Below, in pieces: positions 1 through 6,279 of a stretch of DNA of 7,869 bases. This DNA is from JAHFUI01 sp041485905. Lineage in GTDB: Bacteria; Acidobacteriota; Vicinamibacteria; Vicinamibacterales; CAVVIG01. Below the pieces are notes generated by a model that was given only the letters and a program-made list of their open reading frames with translations, searched no databases and was not told the origin of the DNA. The stretch's first letter is position 1. The number at the start of each line of letters is the position of its first letter. A program made the translations under genes and the position numbers. The stretch is taken from assembly GCA_041485905.1 (NCBI GenBank), contig JBGPKK010000212.1, positions 1 through 7,869 of the forward strand, given 5' to 3'.

Positions 1-559
1 CGTCGTGCGCGGCGATGCCCAGGCAGAACACGTTGACGAGCGGATTGCCGCTGTAACTCTCGTCGAACGCGACTTCGCCGCCGACGGTCGGGATGCCGAT
101 GCTGTTGCCATAGCCCGCGATGCCGGCAACAACGCCCGAGAACGTGCGGCGGACGAGCGGATCTTCGAGCGGCCCAAACCGGAGCGAGTTGAGCAGGGCG
201 ATCGGACGCGCGCCCATTGTGAAGATGTCGCGGATGATGCCGCCTACACCGGTCGCCGCGCCCTGGTAGGGTTCGATGAACGACGGGTGGTTGTGCGATT
301 CGATCTTGAACACCGCCGCCAACCCCTCGCCGATGTCGATCGCGCCGGCATTCTCGCCCGGGCCCTGCAGGACCTGCGGACCTTCAGTCGGCAGCGTTTT
401 CAGGTGGACCCGCGAGCTCTTGTAGCTGCAGTGCTCCGACCACATCACCGAGAAGATGCCCAGCTCGGTGAGGTTCGGCTCGCGGCGGAGCAGCGTCACG
501 ATGCGATCGTATTCGTCGGCCTTGAGCCCGTGGCGTTCGAGAGTCTGAGAATCGATCAC
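1..559 (-). CDS. purL: Phosphoribosylformylglycinamidine synthase subunit PurL (N-terminal part, cut by window edge)
   Basis: PurL is the ATP-dependent synthetase subunit of the FGAM synthase complex in cytosolic purine synthesis. It converts FGAR to FGAM with ammonia supplied by PurQ. My translation of the minus strand gives 186 residues from a GTG start, beginning VIDSQTLERHGL. It contains the family hallmarks MWSEHCSYKSS (about 39-49, with the conserved His43), the GPGENAGAIDIGEG ATP-binding stretch (about 66-79) and KIESHNHPS (85-93), followed by the GATGVGGIIRD region. The small-type PurL is usually a little over 700 residues, so about a quarter is visible. The start is fixed by an in-frame TAG, the purQ stop, only one codon upstream (TAG CGC GTG). 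The spacing implies translational coupling with purQ. Family assignment is secure. Confidence 0.95.
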   Translation of the reverse strand, partial: MIDSQTLERHGLKADEYDRIVTLLRREPNLTELGIFSVMWSEHCSYKSSRVHLKTLPTEGPQVLQGPGENAGAIDIGEGLAAVFKIESHNHPSFIEPYQGAATGVGGIIRDIFTMGARPIALLNSLRFGPLEDPLVRRTFSGVVAGIAGYGNSIGIPTVGGEVAFDESYSGNPLVNVFCLGIAAHD

Positions 560-562
560 GCG

Positions 563-1300
563 CTAGCCCACCGTTTGCAGAGCGGGTCCCGTGGACCCGC
601 CGAATGCGCCCGTCTTCAGCGCCGCCACGACCGACTCGAAGATCACCAGACCGTCGGCGCTGCCGAGCATCGATTCGCAGGCCCGTTCGGGATGCGGCAT
701 CAGCCCGACGACGTTGCGCGCTTCGTTGCAGAGGCCGGCGATCGACGCCTTCGATCCGTTCGGGTTGGCACTCTCGCGGACGTCGCCGGCGGCGTCGGTA
801 TACCGGAACACGATCTGGCGGTTCGCTTCGAGCCGGGCGATCACGTCGGGCTCGGCGAAGTAGTTGCCTTCGCCGTGCGCGATCGGAATCCGGAGGACCT
901 GATGTGGCCGGCACGCGAGCGTGAACGGCGTATCGGTCTGCTCCACGCGGATATGGACGTGCTCGCAGCGGAACTTCAGCGCGTCGTTGCGCAGCATCGC
1001 GCCAGGCAGCAGCCCGGCTTCGAGCAGCACCTGAAAGCCGTTGCAAATGCCGAGGACCGGAGCGCCTTGCGCGGCCACGCGCTCGACCTCGCGCATGATT
1101 GGCGAGAAGCGCGCCATGGCGCCCGTCCGCAGATAGTCGCCGTGCGCGAAGCCGCCCGGCAGGATGACGACGTCGGCGCCCTTGAGGTCCGTGTCCTTGT
1201 GCCAGATGTACTCGGCGTGCTGGCCGAGGACGTCTTTGACGGCGTGATAGGCGTCCTCGTCGCAGTTCGATCCGGGAAAGACCACGACCGCGAATTTCAT
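563..1300 (-). CDS. purQ: Phosphoribosylformylglycinamidine synthase subunit PurQ (glutamine amidotransferase)
   Basis: PurQ is the class I glutaminase subunit of FGAM synthase. It hydrolyses glutamine and passes ammonia to PurL through a complex bridged by PurS. The 245-residue product starts MKFAVVVFPGSNCDEDAYHA, typical of the family. It has the oxyanion region LPGGFAHGDYLRTG (about 47-60), the nucleophile Cys86 in GICNGFQ, and the catalytic pair His203/Glu205 in MPHPE, so the triad is complete. Length fits the stand-alone PurQ type, which is slightly longer in this lineage than the roughly 225 residues of Firmicutes. Its ATG overlaps the purS TGA by four bases (ATGA), and its own TAG is one codon from the purL GTG in the same frame, so the three are very probably co-translated. 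Intact. Confidence 0.97.
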   Translation of the reverse strand: MKFAVVVFPGSNCDEDAYHAVKDVLGQHAEYIWHKDTDLKGADVVILPGGFAHGDYLRTGAMARFSPIMREVERVAAQGAPVLGICNGFQVLLEAGLLPGAMLRNDALKFRCEHVHIRVEQTDTPFTLACRPHQVLRIPIAHGEGNYFAEPDVIARLEANRQIVFRYTDAAGDVRESANPNGSKASIAGLCNEARNVVGLMPHPERACESMLGSADGLVIFESVVAALKTGAFGGSTGPALQTVG

Positions 1301-1539
1301 GAATCGACCTCGATGCGATAGCTTTCGATCACCGGGTTGGCGAGCAGCTTGTCGGCCACTTCGGCCGCCAGCGCCCGCGCCTGTGAGGCCTCAGTTGTGT
1401 TGAGATCGAGCTCGAAATACTTCCCCTGCCGCACATCGGCGACGGCCCCGTAGCCAAGCGAGTGCAGCGCGTCGGCAATCGTCTTGCCCTGCGGATCGAA
1501 GACCGACGCCTTGAGCGTCACGAACACACGAGCTCGCAT
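1297..1539 (-). CDS. purS: Phosphoribosylformylglycinamidine synthase subunit PurS
   Basis: PurS is the small structural subunit that bridges PurQ and PurL in the FGAM synthase of bacteria with the split enzyme. The 80-residue protein begins MRARVFVTLKASVFDPQGK. It follows the family pattern of a first beta strand, a DPQGKTI turn, the helix with SLGYG, the VRQGKYFEL strand, and a final strand reading NPVIESYRIEV. Length is as expected. The ATG at 1539 is supported by this N-terminus; the upstream GAGAAAG is only a weak Shine-Dalgarno match. The stop overlaps the purQ start. Upstream lies a 159-bp gap to purB filled by hairpins and a repeat element, so purS expression may depend on transcription through that structure. 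Confidence 0.96.
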   Translation of the reverse strand: MRARVFVTLKASVFDPQGKTIADALHSLGYGAVADVRQGKYFELDLNTTEASQARALAAEVADKLLANPVIESYRIEVDS

Positions 1540-1561
1540 TGGTTCACTTTCTCTATGGCGC

Positions 1562-1617
1562 GTGGGGCCTCAGCTCCACGGGAGCTGAAGACCTCATTCA
1601 CTACTCACGGGCCCCAC
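1562..1617 (-). other. Nested inverted repeats in the purS leader
   Basis: An inner perfect 8-bp hairpin, TCAGCTCC / GGAGCTGA (1570-1577 and 1581-1588, 3-nt loop), sits next to the 5' arm of an outer 8-bp inverted repeat, GTGGGGCC / GGCCCCAC (1562-1569 and 1610-1617). In the purB-purS transcript these would fold a short way upstream of the purS start. No U-tract follows, so this is not a classic intrinsic terminator. The outer arm is also the GGGCCCCAC end of the repeat element described separately, so the structure may belong to that element. A role in tuning purS translation or transcript stability is only inference. Confidence 0.5.
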
Positions 1618-1699
1618 CCCCGTTCGCTGTCGCTCGCGCATTCGCGCTCGCGACGGCCGCAGGCGCTTGCGCTCGAGCGGAGACTCTCGCGCTCGGGCT
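1595..1699 (-). repeat. Diverged single copy of the repeat family arrayed in mtaB
   Basis: This stretch shares its two end modules with the tandem repeat at 7588-7869, in the same orientation. The left module is CATTCACTACTC (1595-1606; CATTTATTACTC at 7588-7599) followed by GGGCCCCACCCCCG (1609-1622). The right module is CGCTCGAGCG at 1670-1679, then GAGACTCTCGCGCTCGG (1680-1696). The middle is longer and different. It holds an imperfect hairpin at 1629-1654 (GTCGC/GCGAC arms plus GCGC/GCGC). The right end abuts the purB TGA at 1699-1701. Read on the minus strand in the array's frame, the right module would encode ARESPLER, against GRESTLER in mtaB. Here it lies outside any gene. Boundaries are approximate. 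Confidence 0.65.
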
Positions 1700-3009
1700 C
1701 ACACCGCACTGAGGACTTTTCCGAACACTCGGGCGAAGATGTCGTCGACGTGCTTGAACTGCTCGTCCAGATCGAACGCGCGCTCGATCTCGTCGCGGGA
1801 CATGACGGCCGCCACATCGGCGTCGGCCAGCAGCAGTTCCTTGAAGTCGAGCTGCTCGGCAAACGATCGCATCGCCTGACGCTGCACCCATTCGTACGCC
1901 TGCTCGCGTGAGACGCCCTTGCGCGCGAGATCGAGCAGGACGGTACCCGAGAAGACGACGCCACGCGAGCGCTCCAGATTCTCGCGCATCCGATCGGGGT
2001 ACACCATCATGCCCTGGACGATCCTGATGAAGCGCCGCAGCATGTGATCGAGCGCGATGAAGCTGTCGGGGATGATCACGCGCTCGACGGAGGAGTGCGA
2101 AATGTCGCGCTCGTGCCACAGCGCGACGTTCTCGAATGCTGCGTGGCAATTGCCGCGGAGAAGCCGCGCAAGCCCGACGATCTGCTCGCACCCAATCGGG
2201 TTTCGTTTGTGCGGCATGGCCGACGAACCCTTCTGTCCCTTGGCGAACGGCTCTTCGACCTCTCCGGTTTCCGTCTTTTGCAGTCCGCGGATTTCGAGCG
2301 CGAACTTCTCGAGCGAGGCCGCGGCGATCGCCAGCGCCGCCAGCAGCTCCGCGTGGCGATCGCGCTGAATGACCTGCGACGCCACAGGCGCCGCCTCCAG
2401 GCGGAGCCGATCGCAGACCGCGGCTTCGATGGATGGCGGCAGATGCGCGAAGGTGCCGACCGCGCCCGACAGCTTCCCGACGTTGATGACGGCGCGCGCG
2501 CGGCGGATGCGCTCGATATTGCGGCCGATCTCGGCGTGCCACAGCGCGAGCTTGAGGCCGAAGGTCATCGGCTCGGCATGCACGCCGTGCGTGCGGCCGA
2601 TCATCGGCGTCCGGCGATGCTCGAAGGCGCGGCCGCGCACGGTTTTGGCGAGCGCGTCCAGATCCTTCAGAATGAGATCGCACGCCTCGCGCATCTGCAG
2701 CGCCTGTGCGGTGTCGATGACGTCCGACGAGGTCAGCCCGAAGTGCAGCCAGCGCGCCGACGGCCCGACGTGCTCGGCCACCGCCGTCGTGAACGCGATC
2801 ACATCGTGCTGTGTGGTGCGCTCGATCTCCTCGATCCGCGCGATATCGAAGGCGCCGCGCTCGCGGATGTCGCGGGCGGCCTCGCGCGGCACGATCCCCG
2901 CGTCCGCCATCGCGTCCGCCGCGGCCATCTCGACCCGCAGCCACGTTTCGTAGCGGTGCTGGTCGCTCCAGATGCGGCCCATCTCCGGGTGGGTGTAACG
3001 CGGGATCAT
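1699..3009 (-). CDS. purB: Adenylosuccinate lyase
   Basis: PurB catalyses two fumarate-releasing steps of purine synthesis, SAICAR to AICAR and adenylosuccinate to AMP, as a cytosolic homotetramer. The 436-residue product has the expected length of the short bacterial type. It carries the fumarase/aspartase superfamily signature SSAMPHKRNP (262-271) on the mobile catalytic loop. It also has the conserved histidines His68 (TTQHD), His89 (LHFGLTSSD) and His141 (GRTHGVHAEP), the same numbering as in the Bacillus subtilis enzyme, which supports the ATG at 3009. No clear Shine-Dalgarno is visible; the leader is taken up by a heptamer repeat. It lies 67 bp downstream of the M16 peptidase and 159 bp upstream of purS. 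Intact with no missing key residue. purC, often found between purB and purS, is absent here. Confidence 0.97.
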   Translation of the reverse strand: MIPRYTHPEMGRIWSDQHRYETWLRVEMAAADAMADAGIVPREAARDIRERGAFDIARIEEIERTTQHDVIAFTTAVAEHVGPSARWLHFGLTSSDVIDTAQALQMREACDLILKDLDALAKTVRGRAFEHRRTPMIGRTHGVHAEPMTFGLKLALWHAEIGRNIERIRRARAVINVGKLSGAVGTFAHLPPSIEAAVCDRLRLEAAPVASQVIQRDRHAELLAALAIAAASLEKFALEIRGLQKTETGEVEEPFAKGQKGSSAMPHKRNPIGCEQIVGLARLLRGNCHAAFENVALWHERDISHSSVERVIIPDSFIALDHMLRRFIRIVQGMMVYPDRMRENLERSRGVVFSGTVLLDLARKGVSREQAYEWVQRQAMRSFAEQLDFKELLLADADVAAVMSRDEIERAFDLDEQFKHVDDIFARVFGKVLSAV

Positions 3010-3020
3010 GAAAACCGTTC

Positions 3021-3069
3021 ACGTCTCAAGTGTGAAGTCTGAAGTCTGATCAGACTCGAACCTTGAGAC
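3021..3069. repeat. Degenerate heptamer repeat with 14-bp palindrome in the M16-purB gap
   Basis: On the plus strand 3021-3048 reads as four consecutive heptamers: ACGTCTC, AAGTGTG, AAGTCTG, AAGTCTG. It runs into a perfect 14-bp palindrome AGTCTGATCAGACT (3043-3056). The whole is bracketed by an 8-bp inverted repeat GTCTCAAG / CTTGAGAC (3023-3030 and 3062-3069). It nearly fills the gap between the peptidase stop and the purB start. It could be a short tandem heptamer repeat, a transcript structure, or an operator for a dimeric regulator; the sequence alone does not decide. No U-tract follows the palindrome. Confidence 0.6.
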
Positions 3070-3076
3070 TTCGACC

Positions 3077-4348
3077 TCAGTCGAGAGCCAGCCGCTCGCG
3101 CGGAATTTCCAACCCGTTCACGTTGCCGAGCACCGTAGCGGACAGCGAACCGTCCTTGAAGAGATCGGCCGCCACGCGCTGCACATCGGCCGACGTCACC
3201 TTCTCGACGCCCTGCAGCGTCTCATCGAGCCCGACCTGCCGATCGAAGTAGATCTCCTGCCGCGCCAGGTGCGACATGCGGCTGGCGGTGCTCTCGAGGC
3301 TGAGCATGAGACTGCCTTTGAGGTGGTCCTTCGCCCGCTGCAGCTCCACGTGCGGCACCGGCGACTGCTTCACGCCGCGTAATTCCTCGACGACAAGATC
3401 GACGACCTCGCCGACGGCCTGATTCGAGCAGCCGGCGTAGATCGTGAAGGACCCGGCATCGCGATAGGCGCTGAGACCGCTGAAGACCGCGTACGCCAGA
3501 CCGCGTTTTTCGCGGACGTTCTGAAAGAGTCGCGAGCTCATCGATCCGCCGAGCAGCGTGTTCAGCACGTAGCTCGCGTAGCGATCGTCATGGTTCTGCG
3601 GATAGCTGCTGGCGCCCAGACACACATGGCTTTGCTCGAGCTCTTTGTTGCGTATCAGGATCTTCGGCACGACCGTCGGGGCTTCTTCGCCGCCCGACTC
3701 GCCCGCGACCGGCACTCCGCCGAACTTCGCTTCGACCAGCTCGCGAACCTGCGCATGCTCGAGATTGCCCACGGCCGAGATCACGAGGTTACGTGCGGTG
3801 TACGCGTTACGGAAGTATCCACGCAGCACGTCCGCCTGAAACAATTCGACCGTCTCAGGCCGGCCGAGGATCGGCCGGCCAAGCGGATGGTTCTCCCAGA
3901 AGCCCTGGGTGAACAGCTCGTGCACGAGATCGTCGGGCGTGTCCTCGACCATCTTGATTTCTTCGAGGACGACCTTCTTCTCGCGTTCGATGTCGTCGCG
4001 GCTGAACGCGGGATTGAGGACGATGTCCGACAGGATGTCGATGGCGAGCGGCAGATGCTCGTCGAGGACTTTGATGTAGTAGCTGGCGTATTCCTTCGCG
4101 GTGAACGCGTCGAGCTGACCGCCGATCGAATCGATGGCCTGCGCGATGTCTTCGGCCGACCGCGTGGCGGTGCCTTTGAAGAGCATGTGCTCGACGAAAT
4201 GGGCGATGCCGCCGCGATCCGCGCTTTCGTGCCGCGATCCGCGCGTCAGCCACACGCCGATGCTGATCGACCGGACCTGCGTCATCCGCTCGGTGAGGAG
4301 ACGGAGGCCGTTGTCGAGAACGTCTCTAACGATCGCTGAATTCGACAA
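3077..4348 (-). CDS. M16 family zinc metallopeptidase (processing-peptidase-like)
   Basis: This is an insulinase/mitochondrial-processing-peptidase-type protease of 423 residues, the usual size of single-unit bacterial M16B proteins. The N-terminal domain has the inverted zinc motif HFVEH (His50, Glu53, His54) with the third ligand Glu130 in VLEEIKMVEDTPDD, 76 residues after His54 as expected. The C-terminal domain carries GGSMSSRLFQNVREKRGLAY (267-286), with the Arg282/Tyr286 pair that contacts substrate. It should therefore be active. No signal peptide is apparent, so a cytoplasmic location is likely. Substrates are unknown. The start is a TTG at 4348: an in-frame TGA lies ten codons upstream, no other start codon intervenes, and the next Met (22) would remove the conserved VLDNGLRLLTE strand. 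No good Shine-Dalgarno is seen. It heads the probable purB-purSQL transcript. Confidence 0.93.
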   Translation of the reverse strand: MSNSAIVRDVLDNGLRLLTERMTQVRSISIGVWLTRGSRHESADRGGIAHFVEHMLFKGTATRSAEDIAQAIDSIGGQLDAFTAKEYASYYIKVLDEHLPLAIDILSDIVLNPAFSRDDIEREKKVVLEEIKMVEDTPDDLVHELFTQGFWENHPLGRPILGRPETVELFQADVLRGYFRNAYTARNLVISAVGNLEHAQVRELVEAKFGGVPVAGESGGEEAPTVVPKILIRNKELEQSHVCLGASSYPQNHDDRYASYVLNTLLGGSMSSRLFQNVREKRGLAYAVFSGLSAYRDAGSFTIYAGCSNQAVGEVVDLVVEELRGVKQSPVPHVELQRAKDHLKGSLMLSLESTASRMSHLARQEIYFDRQVGLDETLQGVEKVTSADVQRVAADLFKDGSLSATVLGNVNGLEIPRERLALD

Positions 4349-4437
4349 GGTGGAGCTCGCAGCAGGAACGCGTGTTCACGTGGGCTGGGCAACGTGCCGC
4401 AAAGCCTTGACAGAGAAGGAATTACCAGCCGATTTAC

Positions 4438-4466
4438 ACTATAGCACGGCCGTCCGGCTGGGGCAA
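4438..4466 (-). promoter_or_regulatory. Probable sigma70 promoter for the M16-purB-purSQL transcript
   Basis: On the minus strand, TTGCCC (4466-4461) and TATAGT (4443-4438) are separated by exactly 17 bp. That is four of six matches at -35 and five of six at -10. Transcription would start near 4431, giving a leader of about 80 nt before the TTG start of the peptidase. No other hexamer pair of this quality is apparent in the divergent gap. The call is from sequence match alone. Confidence 0.5.
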
Positions 4467-4473
4467 GCGCGTG

Positions 4474-4510
4474 CGCCGAAAAACGCCGAAAAAGGGGTCG
4501 GGAGTCGTTT
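4474..4510. repeat. Duplicated CGCCGAAAAA motif and REP-like flank
   Basis: CGCCGAAAAA occurs twice head to tail (4474-4483 and 4484-4493). It runs into GGGGTCGGGAGTCGTTT (4494-4510). The A-tract, GGGGTCGGGAGTCG and T-tract layout resembles short dispersed elements that I recall from other high-GC genomes near REP-associated transposases. Only one copy is visible here and no transposase is present, so the assignment as a mobile remnant is weak. It occupies the leader of rlmN. Confidence 0.3.
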
Positions 4511-4539
4511 CTTGGTAGGATCCGAAGAGCGGCAAATCC

Positions 4540-5649
4540 TTGAAAAGGAATCAGATACCGACGGCTAATTCACCCCGATCTGTCGACCTCGCCGAGCTGG
4601 AGCGCCCGGCGCTCGAAGCCGCGTTCGAGCAACAGGGGCTCGAGCGATTCCGCGCGCGACAGGTGTTCCGCTGGATCTATCGCCACGGCGTCACCGCCTT
4701 CGACGGGATGACCGATCTGTCGCAGCACCTTCGCGCGGCGCTCGCCGCCGGCTTCACCTTGACCGCCCCTCAGGTGGTTGCCCGCGAGCGATCGACTGAC
4801 GGCACCGAGAAATTTCTGCTGCAACTGGGCGACGGCAACCAGATCGAATCGGTGTTCATCCCGGACACGCCGGCGATGACCTTCTGCATCTCGACGCAGG
4901 TCGGATGCGCGATGGCGTGCGGGTTCTGCCTCACGGGAAAGATGGGCCTGCTGCGAAATCTGACCGCCGGTGAAATCGTCGGTCAGGTCCGCGTCCTGGC
5001 GGACGCGCTCGATATGCGCGACAAACGGTTCAATGTCGTCCTCATGGGCATGGGCGAGCCGCTTCACAACTACGACGAGACGATGAAGGCCTTACGGATT
5101 CTGGCGGATGAGCACGGTCTTGCCGTGTCGCCGCGGCGGGTGACGTTGTCGACCGTCGGGCTGCTGCCGGCGCTCGAGCGACTCGCGCGCGAGCCGCTCA
5201 TGCCAAACCTCGCCATCTCCCTGCACGCGCCGACCGACGCGATCCGCGGCGATCTCGTGCCCATCAACAAGAAGTACGGAGTGGCCGACATCATCGAAGC
5301 CTGCAGGCGCCTCCCCTTGAAACGACGCAGCCGCATCACGTTCGAATACGTGCTGCTGGCCGGCGTCAACGATGCGCCCGACGATGCGCGTCGCCTTGCG
5401 AAACTGCTGTCTGGGGTGAAATCGAAGGTGAATCTGATCCCGCTCAACGCTGCCCCGGCGATCCCGTACGAGCGGCCGTCCGACGAGGTCATCGACCGGT
5501 TCGCGCAGATTCTCGCCGATCACCATCTCACGGTGTCGGTCCGGAAGAGCCGTGGGCGGGACATCCGCGCCGCGTGCGGTCAGTTGATCGTCGAAGGACC
5601 GCGGAAGTCGCCAGGACAGCAACTCGCCACGCTCGTATTTGACCATTGA
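4540..5649 (+). CDS. rlmN: Dual-specificity 23S rRNA (A2503-C2)/tRNA (A37-C2) methyltransferase RlmN
   Basis: RlmN is a radical-SAM enzyme that methylates C2 of A2503 in 23S rRNA and of A37 in some tRNAs, through a methyl-cysteine intermediate. The 369-residue product has the radical-SAM cluster motif CAMACGFC (Cys123, Cys127, Cys130). It also has Cys116 just before it, the MGMGEPLHNYD SAM-binding stretch (169-179), and the C-terminal methyl-carrying cysteine Cys346 in AACGQL. All catalytic residues are present and length is normal. The N-terminal helical domain with FRARQVFRWIYRHG (37-50) is typical. The only standard start in frame is TTG at 4540. A strong AAAAGGAA lies just inside it, placed to serve an ATA at 4555, so the true N-terminus is uncertain by five residues. 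Monocistronic and divergent from the peptidase operon. Confidence 0.96.
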   Translation: MKRNQIPTANSPRSVDLAELERPALEAAFEQQGLERFRARQVFRWIYRHGVTAFDGMTDLSQHLRAALAAGFTLTAPQVVARERSTDGTEKFLLQLGDGNQIESVFIPDTPAMTFCISTQVGCAMACGFCLTGKMGLLRNLTAGEIVGQVRVLADALDMRDKRFNVVLMGMGEPLHNYDETMKALRILADEHGLAVSPRRVTLSTVGLLPALERLAREPLMPNLAISLHAPTDAIRGDLVPINKKYGVADIIEACRRLPLKRRSRITFEYVLLAGVNDAPDDARRLAKLLSGVKSKVNLIPLNAAPAIPYERPSDEVIDRFAQILADHHLTVSVRKSRGRDIRAACGQLIVEGPRKSPGQQLATLVFDH

Positions 5650-5748
5650 GTAGGCCAGCCCATGGCATCGACGGCCGGCGTATCGAATTCTCGAAGGATC
5701 AGGCTGACTATTGGGTAAGGTAATTATCCCTTTGACAAAACATAACCA

Positions 5749-5801
5749 GCGGGCGGCCTAGCACCGCACTTGGGCGGCACTCGGTGATCCATGCCGCCCG
5801 C
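5749..5801. terminator. Competing GC-rich hairpins between convergent genes, possible terminator
   Basis: Two mutually exclusive stems share one arm. GCGGGCGGC (5749-5757) can pair with GCCGCCCGC (5793-5801), or GGGCGGCA (5772-5779) can pair with TGCCGCCC (5792-5799) around a 12-nt loop. Read on the minus strand, the longer stem is followed by TGGTTATGTTTTG, a T-rich but interrupted tail, so it could end transcription of the secreted-protein gene. On the plus strand, past rlmN, the tail is weaker. The rest of 5650-5822 shows no gene or RNA that I can identify. A TTGACA at 5732 has no matching -10. Confidence 0.35.
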
Positions 5802-5822
5802 CCCACTTCGGTTTTCCACCAC

Positions 5823-6183
5823 TCATTGTTTCGTCGCCGTAAATTTCCCGTCAGGGTCCTTGTCCCGGTTGAGGTGCCACGTTCCAGTTATCGTCGTGCC
5901 CTGTGCATCGAGTTCACCGGTCTGTGTGGCAGTGAGCGTTTGGTCCGGTCCTGTTTTGAATTGCCATGTGACCTCTTGACGGTTCACCTCGCCGGTCATC
6001 GGCGCTCCACCCTCACAAGTGGATCGTCAGTTTCTGACCGTCTTGCTTGAACGTGCAATTCACGGATTGCTGATGTCCACTGAAGTCCGGGTTGAGTCGG
6101 AGTGTCCACGTACCAGACACATCGGCGGCTGCAAGCGGCACCCAGAAAACTGACAACGCGAGGAGCACAACGAGCTTCTTCAT
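5823..6183 (-). pseudogene. Small secreted protein gene with a frameshift (119 aa if restored)
   Basis: From the ATG at 6183 the frame reads MKKLVVLLALSVFWVPLAAA, a clear signal peptide with Lys-Lys, a hydrophobic core and an AAA-type cleavage site. It then reads DVSGTWTLRLNPDF and stops at TGA 6015-6013 after 56 residues. The frame shifted by one base continues at once as CEGGAPMTGEV and runs 64 more residues to the TGA at 5825-5823, ending DGKFTATKQ. Deleting one T in the CACTTGTGAG stretch joins them into a 119-residue beta-rich protein with two cysteines, 43 and 56. The DVSGTW start, GEL and TGTW segments recur in small secreted proteins of Acidobacteriota as I recall them; the function is unknown. 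AGGGA four bases before the ATG could be the ribosome site. The segment is visibly AT-richer than its neighbours. Assembly error is the alternative to a true pseudogene. Confidence 0.7.
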
Positions 6184-6279
6184 TTCATCCCTGCTGACTT
6201 CCAGTGTCCGCTTCCGTCTTGACGCCCGCTTCGGCTTCTTAGCCTCACTCCTCGGCGGTGGAGGCGTCCGCTTGGGAAA

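Noticed and set aside
5..1321. Long plus-strand open frame (438 codons) over purL/purQ
   Set aside because: It is the antisense of clearly recognised purL and purQ codons; the Arg/Ala/Asp-rich product has no family features and the stop-free run is a GC-rich artefact.
2044..3042. Plus-strand open frame of 332 codons opposite purB
   Set aside because: Antisense shadow of an intact purB with complete catalytic residues; no ribosome site or recognisable domain.
3590..4339. Plus-strand open frame of 249 codons opposite the M16 peptidase
   Set aside because: Antisense shadow of the peptidase gene; composition mirrors its codons.
4407..4436. Plus-strand promoter for rlmN from a perfect TTGACA at 4407
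   Set aside because: At 16-19 bp spacing there is no acceptable -10; the closest hexamer is GATTTA, and TACACT lies 22 bp away.
5666..5722. Possible 18-codon open frame starting ATG GCA TCG after rlmN
   Set aside because: It has no ribosome site and no recognisable feature, and its length is expected by chance.
5650..5822. tRNA or other structured RNA gene downstream of rlmN
   Set aside because: GC-rich stems are present but no T-loop motif or cloverleaf can be drawn; the inverted repeats fit a terminator better.
6008..6022. Programmed frameshift at the TTG TGA of the secreted-protein gene
   Set aside because: There is no upstream Shine-Dalgarno-like stimulator or slippery run, and slippage on TTG would lose the cysteine that the direct single-base correction restores.
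5784..6050. Plus-strand open frame of 88 codons after rlmN
   Set aside because: It lies opposite the secreted-protein gene, whose signal peptide and two in-phase halves on the minus strand are far more convincing.
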